Under the pieces are notes generated by a model, which was not told the origin of the DNA, ran no database searches, and saw only the letters and a program-made list of their open reading frames with translations. A stretch of DNA of 64,000 nucleotides from Gammaproteobacteria bacterium (lineage in GTDB: Bacteria; Pseudomonadota; Gammaproteobacteria; Competibacterales; Competibacteraceae), in contig JACKNC010000003.1 of assembly GCA_024235095.1 (NCBI GenBank), positions 248,001 through 312,000 on the forward strand, written 5' to 3'. Both the position numbers and the translations under genes were made by a program. Below are positions 8,911 to 18,079 of the stretch, in pieces. Each line of letters begins with the position of its first letter. Within the stretch, counting starts at the first letter, position 1.

Positions 8911-9432
8911 TTATGGAAAGCGAATCTGCGAAAAGTGGCGACCATTCTGAATGGCACAGCGTTCAATCGCCTCCGCTGAGGCAATCCAGCCTCTTTCCTC
9001 CAGAAAAGAGAGGTAAGCGCGGGTGGAAACGCGGTGCACGCTATCGGGCAGATGAAAACTCGCCCGCGCGATCTTGTGATCTTCAAACAGGAAGACGGCC
9101 GGTACCGCTGGATCTTCCAACCCCAACCGGGTCATGTATTCCTGAACGGCCAGTTCACCCAAACCTGTCTTGCGCGGTGGCGCGCCCTTGCCGGCGGTCG
9201 CGTCGGCCAGACGCTGCTGATAACGCTGCCAGACTTCAGTCGTTACCACCGTCAAGGCATGCTCTTTAACCAACGCGGCGATAGCCTCGCTGGTGGGCGT
9301 CCGGTTACGGGTCACCTCGTGCAACACCATGTCCACGATGTGGACCGGCCAGCCCGGCTGTTGCAGCACGTCCAGTCGGTCGGCGTAGGCCAGCGTGATC
9401 AACGGTCCGGCATCGGGCACCAGAATCGGCAC
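8911..9432 (-). CDS. PIN-domain protein (VapC/DUF3368-like toxin)
   Basis: PIN-fold nuclease candidate, 173 residues. Acidic residues of the active site are visible in order: D7 in LVPDAGPLITLA, E in VLHEVTRN, E in GLGELAVQEY, and D in FEDHKIARA. It sits 5 bp downstream of an RHH-type antitoxin gene on the same strand, the usual antitoxin-toxin order. It is predicted to cut RNA when the antitoxin is lost. Confidence 0.75.
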   Translation of the reverse strand: MPILVPDAGPLITLAYADRLDVLQQPGWPVHIVDMVLHEVTRNRTPTSEAIAALVKEHALTVVTTEVWQRYQQRLADATAGKGAPPRKTGLGELAVQEYMTRLGLEDPAVPAVFLFEDHKIARASFHLPDSVHRVSTRAYLSFLEERGWIASAEAIERCAIQNGRHFSQIRFP

Positions 9433-9437
9433 GGTGC

Positions 9438-9788
9438 TTAACCCGCTAACCGATGTAAGGTATCCACCATCTTACGGGTTTCCACCTCCGGCAAGCGTGG
9501 CATCGGCAGGCGAGCCTGGGCCATCAGCAGAAACAGATCTTCTTCGCTGTCGATGCCCAGCGTTTTTATGACGGCCTGGTCATCCAGTCGACCCAACGAG
9601 AACGCCAGCAGCGTGGCATAGTTCTCATTGTGGGCCACCTCACCGGCCTCGTAGGTCTCTACCAGAGAGCGGAGTTGCGCATTCAACAACGCATTCACCG
9701 ACGTATCGCTCTTGGCCGCCACGATTTTAGCCCGCTTGAGTAAATCGCGGTCGATGGCGCCTGTAAAATTAACCGTTGTGCTGGCCAT
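9438..9788 (-). CDS. RHH-type antitoxin partner of the PIN protein
   Basis: 116-residue protein from ATG 9788, chosen because AGGAGGG lies 8 bp upstream. The N-terminal MASTTVNFTGAIDRDLLKRA plus SDTSVNALLN is a ribbon-helix-helix pattern. The acidic and Leu-rich tail would contact the toxin. Probably autoregulated with the downstream PIN gene. Confidence 0.7.
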   Translation of the reverse strand: MASTTVNFTGAIDRDLLKRAKIVAAKSDTSVNALLNAQLRSLVETYEAGEVAHNENYATLLAFSLGRLDDQAVIKTLGIDSEEDLFLLMAQARLPMPRLPEVETRKMVDTLHRLAG

Positions 9789-9809
9789 GATCGACCCTCC
9801 TAGAAACAC

Positions 9810-10097
9810 TTAAAGAAGTGTAGCACATATTTATGTGTTGACAATAGAGCGAGGTTTCCCATCTATCAGTTTCGGCTTAACGCCTTCACCAGACTTTCGA
9901 TATTTCAAATGAATACAATAGCTAATATTCTGACCAAACATCTGCTGATCTAGCTTTAACCCCTTCCGTGATTAAGAATCACAGCTCGGCCCTGTCACTT
10001 TGCGGCGTAATGGCGCCAGCGATTTTCGGCGTAATGGCGCCACCACCAAGTACTGAAATCAGGGGTTCGAACGCACCTCAAGAATGGCTGTTTTTAG
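9810..10097. other. Gene-free stretch with a 15-bp direct repeat
   Basis: No credible gene. GGCGTAATGGCGCCA occurs twice, near 10003 and 10028, and may be the remnant of the end of a lost insertion sequence. The upstream part is AT-rich and would hold the promoter of the RHH/PIN pair. Confidence 0.5.
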
Positions 10098-10150
10098 GGT
10101 TCTGTTGCGTTAATTTTTTTCGAGCACGATTGGGTAACCCTTGCAGGTTA

Positions 10151-10480
10151 TTAGGCAGCCAGTGAATAAAATTGTCCTGCGGCGGAGAGATTCGTCCCTT
10201 CGGCCATGATCATTTGGCCCTTCTTGATCATGTGCAGGAGTTCGATGCCCCGCAGGGTGGTCCGAGCAGAATGAAAGCCTTTGAACCCCAGCATGGGGCG
10301 AACGATCCGTTTAACGGCGCGATGATCTTGTTCCACTAAATTATTTAAGTACTTGTTTTGGCGAATCTCAATGGCGGCGCCCGTCTCCTCCTGGAGTGCA
10401 TCCAGGGCAGCGGTGTTAGCGCCACTCTTATCGATCGTGACTTTGTCCGGAAGACCGTGCTGCCGTATCGCCTTTTTGGG
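10151..10480 (-). pseudogene. IS6 transposase, C-terminal piece of copy c
   Basis: Matches the intact transposase from KKAIRQHGLPDKV to the end, including LNNLVEQDHRAVKR. It is separated from its N-terminal part by the nested insertions. Confidence 0.85.
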
Positions 10481-10789
10481 TAGTTTTGCACAACGCCCCG
10501 AAAAGGAGCATTCCAACAAAGTTGCAAAAACCTCTTGCCATTCCCATAGGTTTTGAAAGTGGTTTATGAAAGTATTTAGTGTTTGTTTTGTAAGTGATAT
10601 GTAAAATCTTGCGAAAATGTCCGTTTTTGAAAGCTGAACACTTACAAGGGTTCTGGTTTAACTTCTTTGCAGTATGATTTATAAGAGAGAATTTATCCTT
10701 AAATAAATCTACAATTCAATATTTTGGTTTATTTGCCCGTCGGCTCTCAAGTTTTGAAATACACCTTTTCGGGGCGTTGTGCAAAAACA

Positions 10790-12094
10790 GGTGGTGTCCC
10801 TCAGTTTACGTGATGAGCTAAGCCAGTGACGACGACAACATGTATCCTCATTGTGATTGTGGTGTTAATCACTGACCGGGGATCTTATGAAGTGGGAAAC
10901 GCTCTACTGCCCCAATCGTTCCTGTCACCACTACGGTCGGCCCTTTGGTCAAGGGTTGTTGGTCAAAAATGGTTCCAGTCACGGGAAAAAGCAGGCGTTG
11001 TGTCGTTCGTGCGGGAGGAGAGTGTCCTTGACGTACGGAACTGCGTATTTTGACCTCGAGGCCGACCCCGCCGTTTTCGAACTGGCGATGCGGGCGTTGG
11101 CGGAGGGAAATTCCATCCAGGGTACGGCACGAATCGTCCAGATCGACAAGGATACGGTTTGTGCGTGGTTGACTCGGGCCGCCCAGCAATGTCGTTTGGT
11201 GGTTTTGTCCCATTGGCGCGAGCTGACGGTGACCGAGTGTCAACTGGATGAATTGTGGAGCTTTGTCCATACCAAGGACCAGAATCTGCCGATGGCGCAG
11301 CAATGGTGCGAGACGGATGGCGATGCTTGGGTGTGGGTCGCCTTTGCGCCCGAATGGCGCCTGGTGGTAGGGTTTGTCGTGGGCCAGCGCACGCAGGCTC
11401 AGGCGAACCTGCTCCTGGAGCGCGTGGTGTATGTGACCGACGATCACGTCCCCTTCTTTACTAGCGACCAATGGCCGGGCTATCCCAGCGCCTTGCTCCA
11501 TGCCTATGGGGAATGGTATCAGCCCGAGCGCCAAGGGACGCGAGGACGATATCCGGCCCCACGGTGCCGCCCACCGCCGAATTTGCTGTATGCTCAAGTG
11601 GTTAAGCGACGTGAAAAAGGACGGGTGGTCGAGGTGACCCGTAAGAGGGTCTGGGGAAGCGCGGACGAGCTTCAGGCGCGATTGGCCGCATCCGCCACCA
11701 GCACGACGATCAACACGAGCTTTGTGGAGCGGGATAACCTGGCCTGGCGCGAACACAATCGGCGGTTGGCTCGCAAGACGACCGCGTTTTCCAAGCAACG
11801 GTCGTGGATGGAAAAGCAGGTGTGGCTGTCGTTGGCTTACTACCATTTCTGCTTGCCCCACCTGAGCCTGCGTGAGGAATTGCCCACCCCGGAACCGACC
11901 CGAGGCAACGGATCGCCCCGTAAATGGCGGCCTGTCACGCCGGCCATGGCGGCGGGGATGACCGATCATATCTGGACCACGGCGGAGTTGCTGGGCTTTC
12001 GGGTACCCGCACCGTTTCTGAATACCTTGGAAACCATCAAACACTTGTTCCCCGCACTCGACGATGCTCATCACGTAAACTGAGGGACACCACC
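10790..12094 (+). mobile_element. IS1-family-like element, single long ORF
   Basis: Perfect 29-bp terminal inverted repeats beginning GGTGGTGTCCCTCAGTTTAC lie at 10790 and, inverted, end at 12094. Flanking AAAAACA and AATAACA may be an imperfect target duplication. Confidence 0.85.
10887..12083 (+). CDS. IS1-family-like transposase
   Basis: 398-residue transposase in one frame, unlike classical IS1 with its InsA/InsB frameshift. Order: an N-terminal zinc-binding region (CPNRSCHHYG … CRSCGRR), a helix-turn-helix (GNSIQGTARIVQIDKDTVCAW), then a DDE-type domain with QLDELWSFV, TSDQWPGYP and the C-terminal ERDNLAWREHNRRLARKT. The frame is intact and the terminal repeats are perfect, so it may be recently active. 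Confidence 0.85.
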   Translation: MKWETLYCPNRSCHHYGRPFGQGLLVKNGSSHGKKQALCRSCGRRVSLTYGTAYFDLEADPAVFELAMRALAEGNSIQGTARIVQIDKDTVCAWLTRAAQQCRLVVLSHWRELTVTECQLDELWSFVHTKDQNLPMAQQWCETDGDAWVWVAFAPEWRLVVGFVVGQRTQAQANLLLERVVYVTDDHVPFFTSDQWPGYPSALLHAYGEWYQPERQGTRGRYPAPRCRPPPNLLYAQVVKRREKGRVVEVTRKRVWGSADELQARLAASATSTTINTSFVERDNLAWREHNRRLARKTTAFSKQRSWMEKQVWLSLAYYHFCLPHLSLREELPTPEPTRGNGSPRKWRPVTPAMAAGMTDHIWTTAELLGFRVPAPFLNTLETIKHLFPALDDAHHVN

Positions 12095-12102
12095 AATAAC
12101 AC

Positions 12103-12463
12103 CCTTTTTGAGAAAGCGCAGGGCGGCTTTCTTATCGCGATGCGCCGTGAACAGGAAGTCGATCGTCTGGCCGTCTCGATCAACCGCGCGGTAGAGGTAC
12201 TTCCACTGGCCTTTGACCTTAATGTAGGTCTCATCCATCCGCCAACTTGTGCCCACCGGGCGCTTTTGTCCTTTGCGGAAAGCCGCTTCCAACTGCGGCG
12301 TAAACTTCTGGACCCAGCGGTAGACGCTGGAATGATCCACGTCGACACCCCGCTCCGCCAGCATCTCTTCCAGGTTCCGATAGCTCAACGGATAGGCGAG
12401 GTACCAACGGACACTCGTTAGGATGATGTCTCGTTCAAAGCGGTGGCCTCTAAAATCGATCAT
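12103..12463 (-). pseudogene. IS6 transposase, N-terminal piece of copy c
   Basis: Encodes MIDFRGHRFERDIILTSVRW through HRDKKAALRFLKK, then runs into the IS1-like/MITE insert. It holds the HTH and the first catalytic Asp. Confidence 0.85.
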
Positions 12464-12543
12464 GCGGGTTCTCAAGTCAGGACAGGGGCCGTGTAGCTTA
12501 CCGAAATCCGACCCTATCAGCTAACGCAACAGAACCTGAATAC

Positions 12544-13350
12544 GGTTCTGTTGCGTTAATTTTTTTCGAGCACGATTGGGTAACCCTTGCAGGTTATTAG
12601 GCAGCCAGTGAATAAAATTGTCCTGCGGCGGAGAGATTCGTCCCTTCGGCCATGATCATTTGGCCCTTCTTGATCATGTGCAGGAGTTCGATGCCCCGCA
12701 GGGTGGTCCGAGCAGAATGAAAGCCTTTGAACCCCAGCATGGGGCGGACGATCCGTTTAACGGCGCGATGATCTTGTTCCACTAAATTATTTAAGTACTT
12801 GTTTTGGCGAATCTCAATGGCGGCGCCCGTCTCCTCCTGGAGTGCATCCAGGGCAGCGGTGTTAGCGCCACTCTTATCGATCGTGACTTTGTCCGGAAGA
12901 CCGTGCTGCCGTATCGCCTTTTTGAGAAAGCGCAGGGCGGCTTTCTTATCGCGATGCGCCGTGAACAGGAAGTCGATCGTCTGGCCGTCTCGATCAACCG
13001 CGCGGTAGAGGTACTTCCACTGGCCTTTGACCTTAATGTAGGTCTCATCCATCCGCCAACTTGTGCCCACCGGGCGCTTTTGTCCTTTGCGGAAAGCCGC
13101 TTCCAACTGCGGCGTAAACTTCTGGACCCAGCGGTAGACGCTGGAATGATCCACGTCGACACCCCGCTCCGCCAGCATCTCTTCCAGGTTCCGATAGCTC
13201 AACGGATAGGCGAGGTACCAACGGACACTCGTTAGGATGATGTCTCGTTCAAAGCGGTGGCCTCTAAAATCGATCATGCGGGTTCTCAAGTCAGGACAGG
13301 GGCCGTGTAGCTTACCGAAATCCGACCCTATCAGCTAACGCAACAGAACC
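12544..13350 (-). mobile_element. IS6-family element, copy d (intact)
   Basis: 807 bp with both terminal repeats. Only 7 bp separate it from copy c. On its right, TGATGGAG (13351-13358) is the inverted partner of CTCCATCA beside copy e. Confidence 0.95.
12597..13277 (-). CDS. IS6-family transposase (IS26-like), copy d
   Basis: Intact DDE transposase of about 227 residues. The HTH region is NLEEMLAERGVDVDHSSVYR. Catalytic residues are the D of MDETYIKVKG, the D of TIDKSGAN and the E of VEQDHRAVKR. IS6-family enzymes work by replicative transposition and cause inversions and cointegrates, which fits the rearranged glpD alongside. ATG (MIDFRG) at 13277; the longer frame to 13289 has no better start. 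Confidence 0.95.
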   Translation of the reverse strand: MIDFRGHRFERDIILTSVRWYLAYPLSYRNLEEMLAERGVDVDHSSVYRWVQKFTPQLEAAFRKGQKRPVGTSWRMDETYIKVKGQWKYLYRAVDRDGQTIDFLFTAHRDKKAALRFLKKAIRQHGLPDKVTIDKSGANTAALDALQEETGAAIEIRQNKYLNNLVEQDHRAVKRIVRPMLGFKGFHSARTTLRGIELLHMIKKGQMIMAEGTNLSAAGQFYSLAA

Positions 13351-13472
13351 TGATGGAGGCTTGCGAAATCCTGTTCGGTGACCAGGCCCGGCAAAAGTAC
13401 CTGGAGTATTTCCCCGAATCCTCGATGGAGCGCCATGCGAAATCTCATCCAACCACCTCCGATGCCGCCTGA
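13351..13472 (+). pseudogene. glpD: glpD, C-terminal fragment displaced by inversion
   Basis: Encodes MEACEILFGDQARQKYLEYF and the end of the protein. Joined at the shared TGATGGAG to the minus-strand fragment ending at 15510, it completes the natural sequence NAEGLMEACEIL of glycerol-3-phosphate dehydrogenase. It now points opposite to the rest of the gene because 13351-14702 has been inverted between IS6 copies d and e. Confidence 0.85.
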
Positions 13473-13507
13473 AAAATGACAGAAACCTATTCATCAAAGG
13501 AGACCCT

Positions 13508-13747
13508 GTGATGATGATCCCTTTTCTTGGCGAAGTGATCGGTACGGCCCTGCTGATTCTGCTGGGCGACGGCGTCGTGGCGAACGTGGTGCTCAATGAA
13601 ACTAAAGGCAAGGACAGCGGTTGGATCGTGATTACCTGGGGCTGGACGATGGCGGTGTTCGTCGCCGTGTTCACCGTGGCGGCGTTCAGCGGCGCGCATC
13701 TCAACCCGGCGGTGTCCGTCGGTCTGGCGATCGCCGGCAAATTTGAA
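13508..13747 (+). pseudogene. glpF: glpF, glycerol facilitator, N-terminal fragment
   Basis: Aquaporin-family protein cut after about 80 residues. MIPFLGEVIGTALLILLGDG and the first NPA box (GAHLNPAVSVG) are clear. It ends at the border of the IS6-like relic at 13748, so half of the channel, including the second NPA box, is missing. It followed glpD in the original order (36 bp gap), a common glycerol-catabolism arrangement. Confidence 0.85.
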
Positions 13748-14440
13748 GGTTGTGTTGCGTTATTTTAAGACAGATAGGATTCTGACTTTCTCCATGTGAA
13801 ATTAGGCGGCCAAGGAATAGAATTGCTCGGCAGGGGATAACCCCTGCTCGTCGACGGTGAGCATCTGCCCTTTTTTGATCATGTGCATCAGTTCGATGCC
13901 TTGCAGGGTCACTCGGGCGGAACGGAAGGATTGGAATCCCAACATCGGCCGGACGATGCGTTTAACCGCGCGATGATCCTGTTCGATTAAATTGTTTAAG
14001 TACTTGTTTTGGCGAATCTCAATGGCGTGACCGGTTTCCTCTTTCAGGGCCTCAATCGCCGTAGTATTCGCGTCGCTCTTGTCGATCGTGACCTTATCCG
14101 GAAGGCTGTGCTGCCGTACCGCCTTCTTGAAAAAACGGAGCGCGGCTTTCTCTTATCACGATGCGCCGTGAGCAAGAAGTCGATCGTCTGACCGTCCCGA
14201 TCAACCGCACGGTAGAGATACTTCCATTGGCTCTTGATCTTGATATACGTCTCATCCACCCGCCAACGGTTGCCTACAGGCCACTTGTTGCCTTTGCGGA
14301 AGACCGCTTCCAGTTGGGGGGTGAACTTCTGGACCCAGCGGTAAACACTGGAGTGATCCACGTCGACGCCGCGCTCCGCCCGCATCTCTTCCAAGTTCCG
14401 ATAACTCAACGGGTACGCCAAATACCAACGGACACCATCG
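13748..14440 (-). pseudogene. Divergent IS6-family relic
   Basis: A second, more diverged IS6 lineage. The end repeat GGTTGTGTTGCGTTA resembles but differs from GGTTCTGTTGCGTTA. The transposase is readable in pieces: PLSYRNLEEMRAERGVDVDH, WRVDETYIKIKSQWKYL, then a frameshift near 14155 before the DDE middle part. Its 5' end is fused to a Tn3 transposase relic at about 14440. Confidence 0.8.
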
Positions 14441-14702
14441 TCGATGTAGTCGAGGGTGTAGAGGGTGCGACAGATGTTGTCGAGCTCTGCCAAGGCCTTC
14501 TTGGTCCGGTTCTGCCGGGCATAGGCGTTCAGTTTCCGCACCATAGTGGCTTGCGTCACGTCCTTTTGAGCCAGGGAGACCATGATGCGCTGGATGTTCG
14601 GCCACTCGCTGCAGATCAGCGACTCGAGCACCTGGCGCGACGGCTTGATGAGGCTGTCGGCATAGTGCTTCGAATGCCGGAATCCGACCAGGCTCTCGGT
14701 CT
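14437..14702 (-). pseudogene. Tn3-family transposase fragment
   Basis: The frame encodes TESLVGFRHSKHYADSLIK and then EWPNIQRIMVSLAQKDVTQA, ending near TLYTLDYIDD. This matches the C-terminal half of Tn3-type TnpA. Both sides are cut by IS6-family sequence. No Tn3 inverted repeat or resolvase is present. Confidence 0.75.
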
Positions 14703-15509
14703 GGTTCTGTTGCGTTAGCTGATAGGGTCGGATTTCGGTAAGCTACACGGCCCCTGTCCTGACTTGAGAACCCGCATGATCGATTTTAGAGGCCACCGCT
14801 TTGAACGAGACATCATCCTAACGAGTGTCCGTTGGTACCTCGCCTATCCGTTGAGCTATCGGAACCTGGAAGAGATGCTGGCGGAGCGGGGTGTCGACGT
14901 GGATCATTCCAGCGTCTACCGCTGGGTCCAGAAGTTTACGCCGCAGTTGGAAGCGGCTTTCCGCAAAGGACAAAAGCGCCCGGTGGGCACAAGTTGGCGG
15001 ATGGATGAGACCTACATTAAGGTCAAAGGCCAGTGGAAGTACCTCTACCGCGCGGTTGATCGAGACGGCCAGACGATCGACTTCCTGTTCACGGCGCATC
15101 GCGATAAGAAAGCCGCCCTGCGCTTTCTCAAAAAGGCGATACGGCAGCACGGTCTTCCGGACAAAGTCACGATCGATAAGAGTGGCGCTAACACCGCTGC
15201 CCTGGATGCACTCCAGGAGGAGACGGGCGCCGCCATTGAGATTCGCCAAAACAAGTACTTAAATAATTTAGTGGAACAAGATCATCGCGCCGTTAAACGG
15301 ATCGTCCGCCCCATGCTGGGGTTCAAAGGCTTTCATTCTGCTCGGACCACCCTGCGGGGCATCGAACTCCTGCACATGATCAAGAAGGGCCAAATGATCA
15401 TGGCCGAAGGGACGAATCTCTCCGCCGCAGGACAATTTTATTCACTGGCTGCCTAATAACCTGCAAGGGTTACCCAATCGTGCTCGAAAAAAATTAACGC
15501 AACAGAACC
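14703..15509 (+). mobile_element. IS6-family element, copy e (intact)
   Basis: 807 bp, identical in layout to copy d but in the opposite orientation. It is followed by CTCCATCA (15510-15517), the reverse complement of the 8 bp next to copy d. Confidence 0.95.
14776..15456 (+). CDS. IS6-family transposase, copy e
   Basis: Intact copy of the same transposase as 12597-13277, with HTH, MDET, TIDKSGAN and VEQDHRAVKR in place. ATG (MIDFRG) at 14776. Together with copy d it forms the inverted pair that flipped 13351-14702. Confidence 0.95.
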   Translation: MIDFRGHRFERDIILTSVRWYLAYPLSYRNLEEMLAERGVDVDHSSVYRWVQKFTPQLEAAFRKGQKRPVGTSWRMDETYIKVKGQWKYLYRAVDRDGQTIDFLFTAHRDKKAALRFLKKAIRQHGLPDKVTIDKSGANTAALDALQEETGAAIEIRQNKYLNNLVEQDHRAVKRIVRPMLGFKGFHSARTTLRGIELLHMIKKGQMIMAEGTNLSAAGQFYSLAA

Positions 15510-16826
15510 CTCCATCAAGCCTTCCGCGTTACGAATGTATTTTCGGTGGATCACCAGGGCGATCTTGGAGCGCCGGCGCAGGAAGTCTTCCAGCTTGACA
15601 ATCATTTCCTGACGCTTAGCGAGCCGAATTTCGCAGCGGAGATAGTCTGTGCCTTTGATCAGCACCTCCGCTTGGCGCGGGTCTTCGCGGATTTCGGCGA
15701 GCAGTTCCAGCGCCTGCTGGTCGTAGCGCCGCCACAGTCGGCTGCTGAGGTTCTCAATCGATTCCGGCGAGGTGTAGCTGTCCAGATTCATCAGCTTGGC
15801 TTGATGGTGATATTCCTCGCGCACGGAGGCATGCGGTTCGCCGTACCACTTATAACCGCGATGCGGCAGGGCAACGCCAAGTTGGGCGACGATGTCCGAG
15901 ACCTCATCGCCGACGTTGACGCAGTCGGTCAACTTGCCGCCGAAGATGCTCAGATGCGCCCTGGTCCGATCCACGTTGATTTCATGCTTGCGGGACAATT
16001 GCAGCCAGTCGCGGACGTTGCCGTCAGCCTTGGCCTTGACCACCAATGGCCGCACGCCGCAACGCTCGGCGATGATGTCGGCGCGGATCAGCGGTCGCTC
16101 CAGATTCAGGCGCTTGTTGATGTTGTCCAGCACAAACTGGCGGTCTTCATCCGTGACTTCGGTGAACGGCGACTCGACGCGGGTATCGGTGGTGCCGATG
16201 CAGGTGCGCACCCCCATTGGGATGACGAAGAACAGCCGTCCATCGTCGGCAAAAAAAGTCAGAATCCGTTGATGCGGGGTAATCCGAGGCACGATCAGAT
16301 GGATGCCCTTGGAAAACATATGATGGTGTTCGGTCTCCTCGCCGGTCAGCGCATTGTGCTCATCCACGAACGGGCCGGCGGCGTTGATCAGCACCCTGGC
16401 CCGAATGGCCATTTCCCGACCGTCAATGACATCCCGCGCTCGCGTGATCCACTGATCGCCCTCACGGCGCGCGCCCAGCGATTCCACATAGTTGGCGGCG
16501 ATACACCCGCGATCCATCGCCGAGCGCACGAACTGGAACACGAAGCGCGAATCATTATCATGCAGGTAGGCGTCGGAATATTCGAAACCCCCGGCGGCGT
16601 TGTCGGTCTTCACCACCGGTTCTCCCCGCTGGATGGTGCGTTTGAAAAACAGGCGTGGGATTCGAGTGAACCCGTTGCCAAACAGCCAGTACACCCAGGT
16701 TCCCGCCCATAGAAACAGCGGATGAAAGCGGAACCCTTTATCGATGGTGGCAAAGAAGCGGATTTCCTGGACCCGCGACGGGTAACTGCGAATCAGATGA
16801 TTGCGGCTCAGGCACAGCTTGCGGAC
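15510..16826 (-). pseudogene. glpD: glpD, FAD-dependent glycerol-3-phosphate dehydrogenase, central part
   Basis: Encodes most of GlpD: RKLCLSRNHLIRSYPSRVQE, TDNAAGGFEYSDAYLHDNDS, VLINAAGPFVDEHNALTGEE, CIGTTDTRVESPF and HLSIFGGKLTDCVNVGDEVS. The enzyme oxidises glycerol-3-phosphate to dihydroxyacetone phosphate and feeds the quinone pool. It is broken twice: IS630 copy 2 removes the N-terminal FAD-binding region at 16827, and IS6 copy e cuts it at 15510 after RNAEGLME. Non-functional as it stands. Confidence 0.9.
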
Positions 16827-16828
16827 TA

Positions 16829-18071
16829 GTGGGCTGACACAGAAGTTTTGACAGGTAGCGGTGGGTGCCCTATGGTTGAGATCAACAGGAGGAATCACCA
16901 TGGCCCACAAGTATCTGGTTGATCTAACTGAAGAGGAGCGGGAAGACCTGCTGAAGGTCATTCATAAAGGCAAGGCAGCGGCGCGCAAGGTTGCCCGTGC
17001 CCATGTGTTGCTGCAGGCTGCGGAAGGGGCGACGGATGAGGCCATTGCCCAAAGCCTTCACTTGGGGATTTCGACCGTTCATCGTACCCGTCAACGGTTT
17101 GTCGACGAAGGGTTGCTGGCGGCGTTAAGCGAGCGGCCACGAGTCGGTTTGCCCCCGGCCTTGACCGGCAAACAGGCCGCCTTTCTGGTCGCCTTGGCCT
17201 GTAGTACCCCGCCCGCTGGCCGTTGTCAGTGGACTCTCCAATTGTTAGCGGACCGCTTCATGGAACTCCGGCCCATCGAAGCCATTTCCCGTGAGAGTGT
17301 GCGGCGCATCCTTAAAAAAACGACCTCAAACCCTGGCAACGTCAAGAATGGTGTATTCCCAGTGTCAGTCCCGATTATGTTTGGCATATGGAGGATGTGT
17401 TGGACCTGTACGCCGAACCCGATGATCCTCAATACCCCCAAGTGTGCTTCGATGAAAGTCCGGTGCAATTGACCAGCGAAACCCGCTGTCCTCAACCCGC
17501 CCGCCCGGGTCAACCGGCGCGCTATGACTGTGAATACAAACGCGAAGGCACCGCCAATTTATTTCTATTCGTACAACCCTTGCGCGGGTGGCGTCATGTT
17601 AATGTCACGAAACAGCGCACCAAACGCGATTTTGCCCAGCAAATGCAGCAACTCGTTGATGTGTACTTTCCGAAGGCGGAGCGAATCCGGTTGGTCGTGG
17701 ATAACCTCAATACCCACACTCCTGCGGCCTTGTATAGTGTCTTTTCTCCAGAGGAAGCCCGCCGGATCACCCGCAAGCTCGAATTTCATTACACCCCCAA
17801 GCATGGCAGTTGGCTCAATATGGCGGAATGTGAGTTCGCTGTTCTCGCCGGCCAGTGTTTGAATCGCCGCATTGCGAACCTCGAAACTTTGCGGAAGGAA
17901 ATCGCCGCTTGGCAAGGCCCACGCAACCTACGTCAGACCAAAATCCACTGGCAGTTCGGCACCGACTTGGCCCGGGTCAAACTCAAGCGCCTCTATCCTC
18001 CCTTGAAATCTTCTGAAACCCCGGTGGACCTAGAAACCTCTGAACCTGTCAAAACTTCTGTGTCAGCCCAC
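16829..18071 (+). mobile_element. IS630-family insertion sequence, copy 2
   Basis: 1243 bp, ends GTGGGCTGACACAGAAGTTT and its complement, flanked by TA on both sides (16827-16828 and 18072-18073). It is inserted in glpD. The sequence is the same as copy 3 at 58829-60071. Confidence 0.95.
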
Positions 18072-18074
18072 TAG
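16900..18074 (+). CDS. IS630 transposase, copy 2 (needs -1 frameshift)
   Basis: Start ATG 16900 with AGGAGG upstream. The first frame covers the HTH half up to RRILKK. At A7 (17313-17319) a -1 slip leads into the frame reading NDLKPWQRQEWCIPS and the DDE residues (CFDES, VVDNLN, WLNMAE). Without slipping the product ends at 17472 and lacks catalysis. The stop TAG at 18072-18074 is formed by the duplicated TA plus the next base, outside the element. Confidence 0.9.
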
Positions 18075-18079
18075 ACCAG

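Larger units (their letters stand above)
10479..12102. mobile_element. MITE of about 310 bp, carrying an IS1-like insertion
   Basis: Inverted repeats TTTTGCACAACGCCCCGAAA near 10484 and its complement ending near 10787 flank an AT-rich core without ORFs. The outer 8-bp duplication CCTTTTTG marks its insertion into IS6 copy c. The IS1-like element entered its right terminal repeat. Confidence 0.75.
10098..12536 (-). mobile_element. IS6-family copy c, split by a MITE carrying an IS1-like element
   Basis: Left repeat at 10098 and right repeat ending at 12536. The IS6 sequence is continuous except for the insert between CCTTTTTG at 10471-10478 and the same 8 bp at 12103-12110. The transposase is therefore in two pieces, 10151-10480 and 12103-12463. 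Confidence 0.9.
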
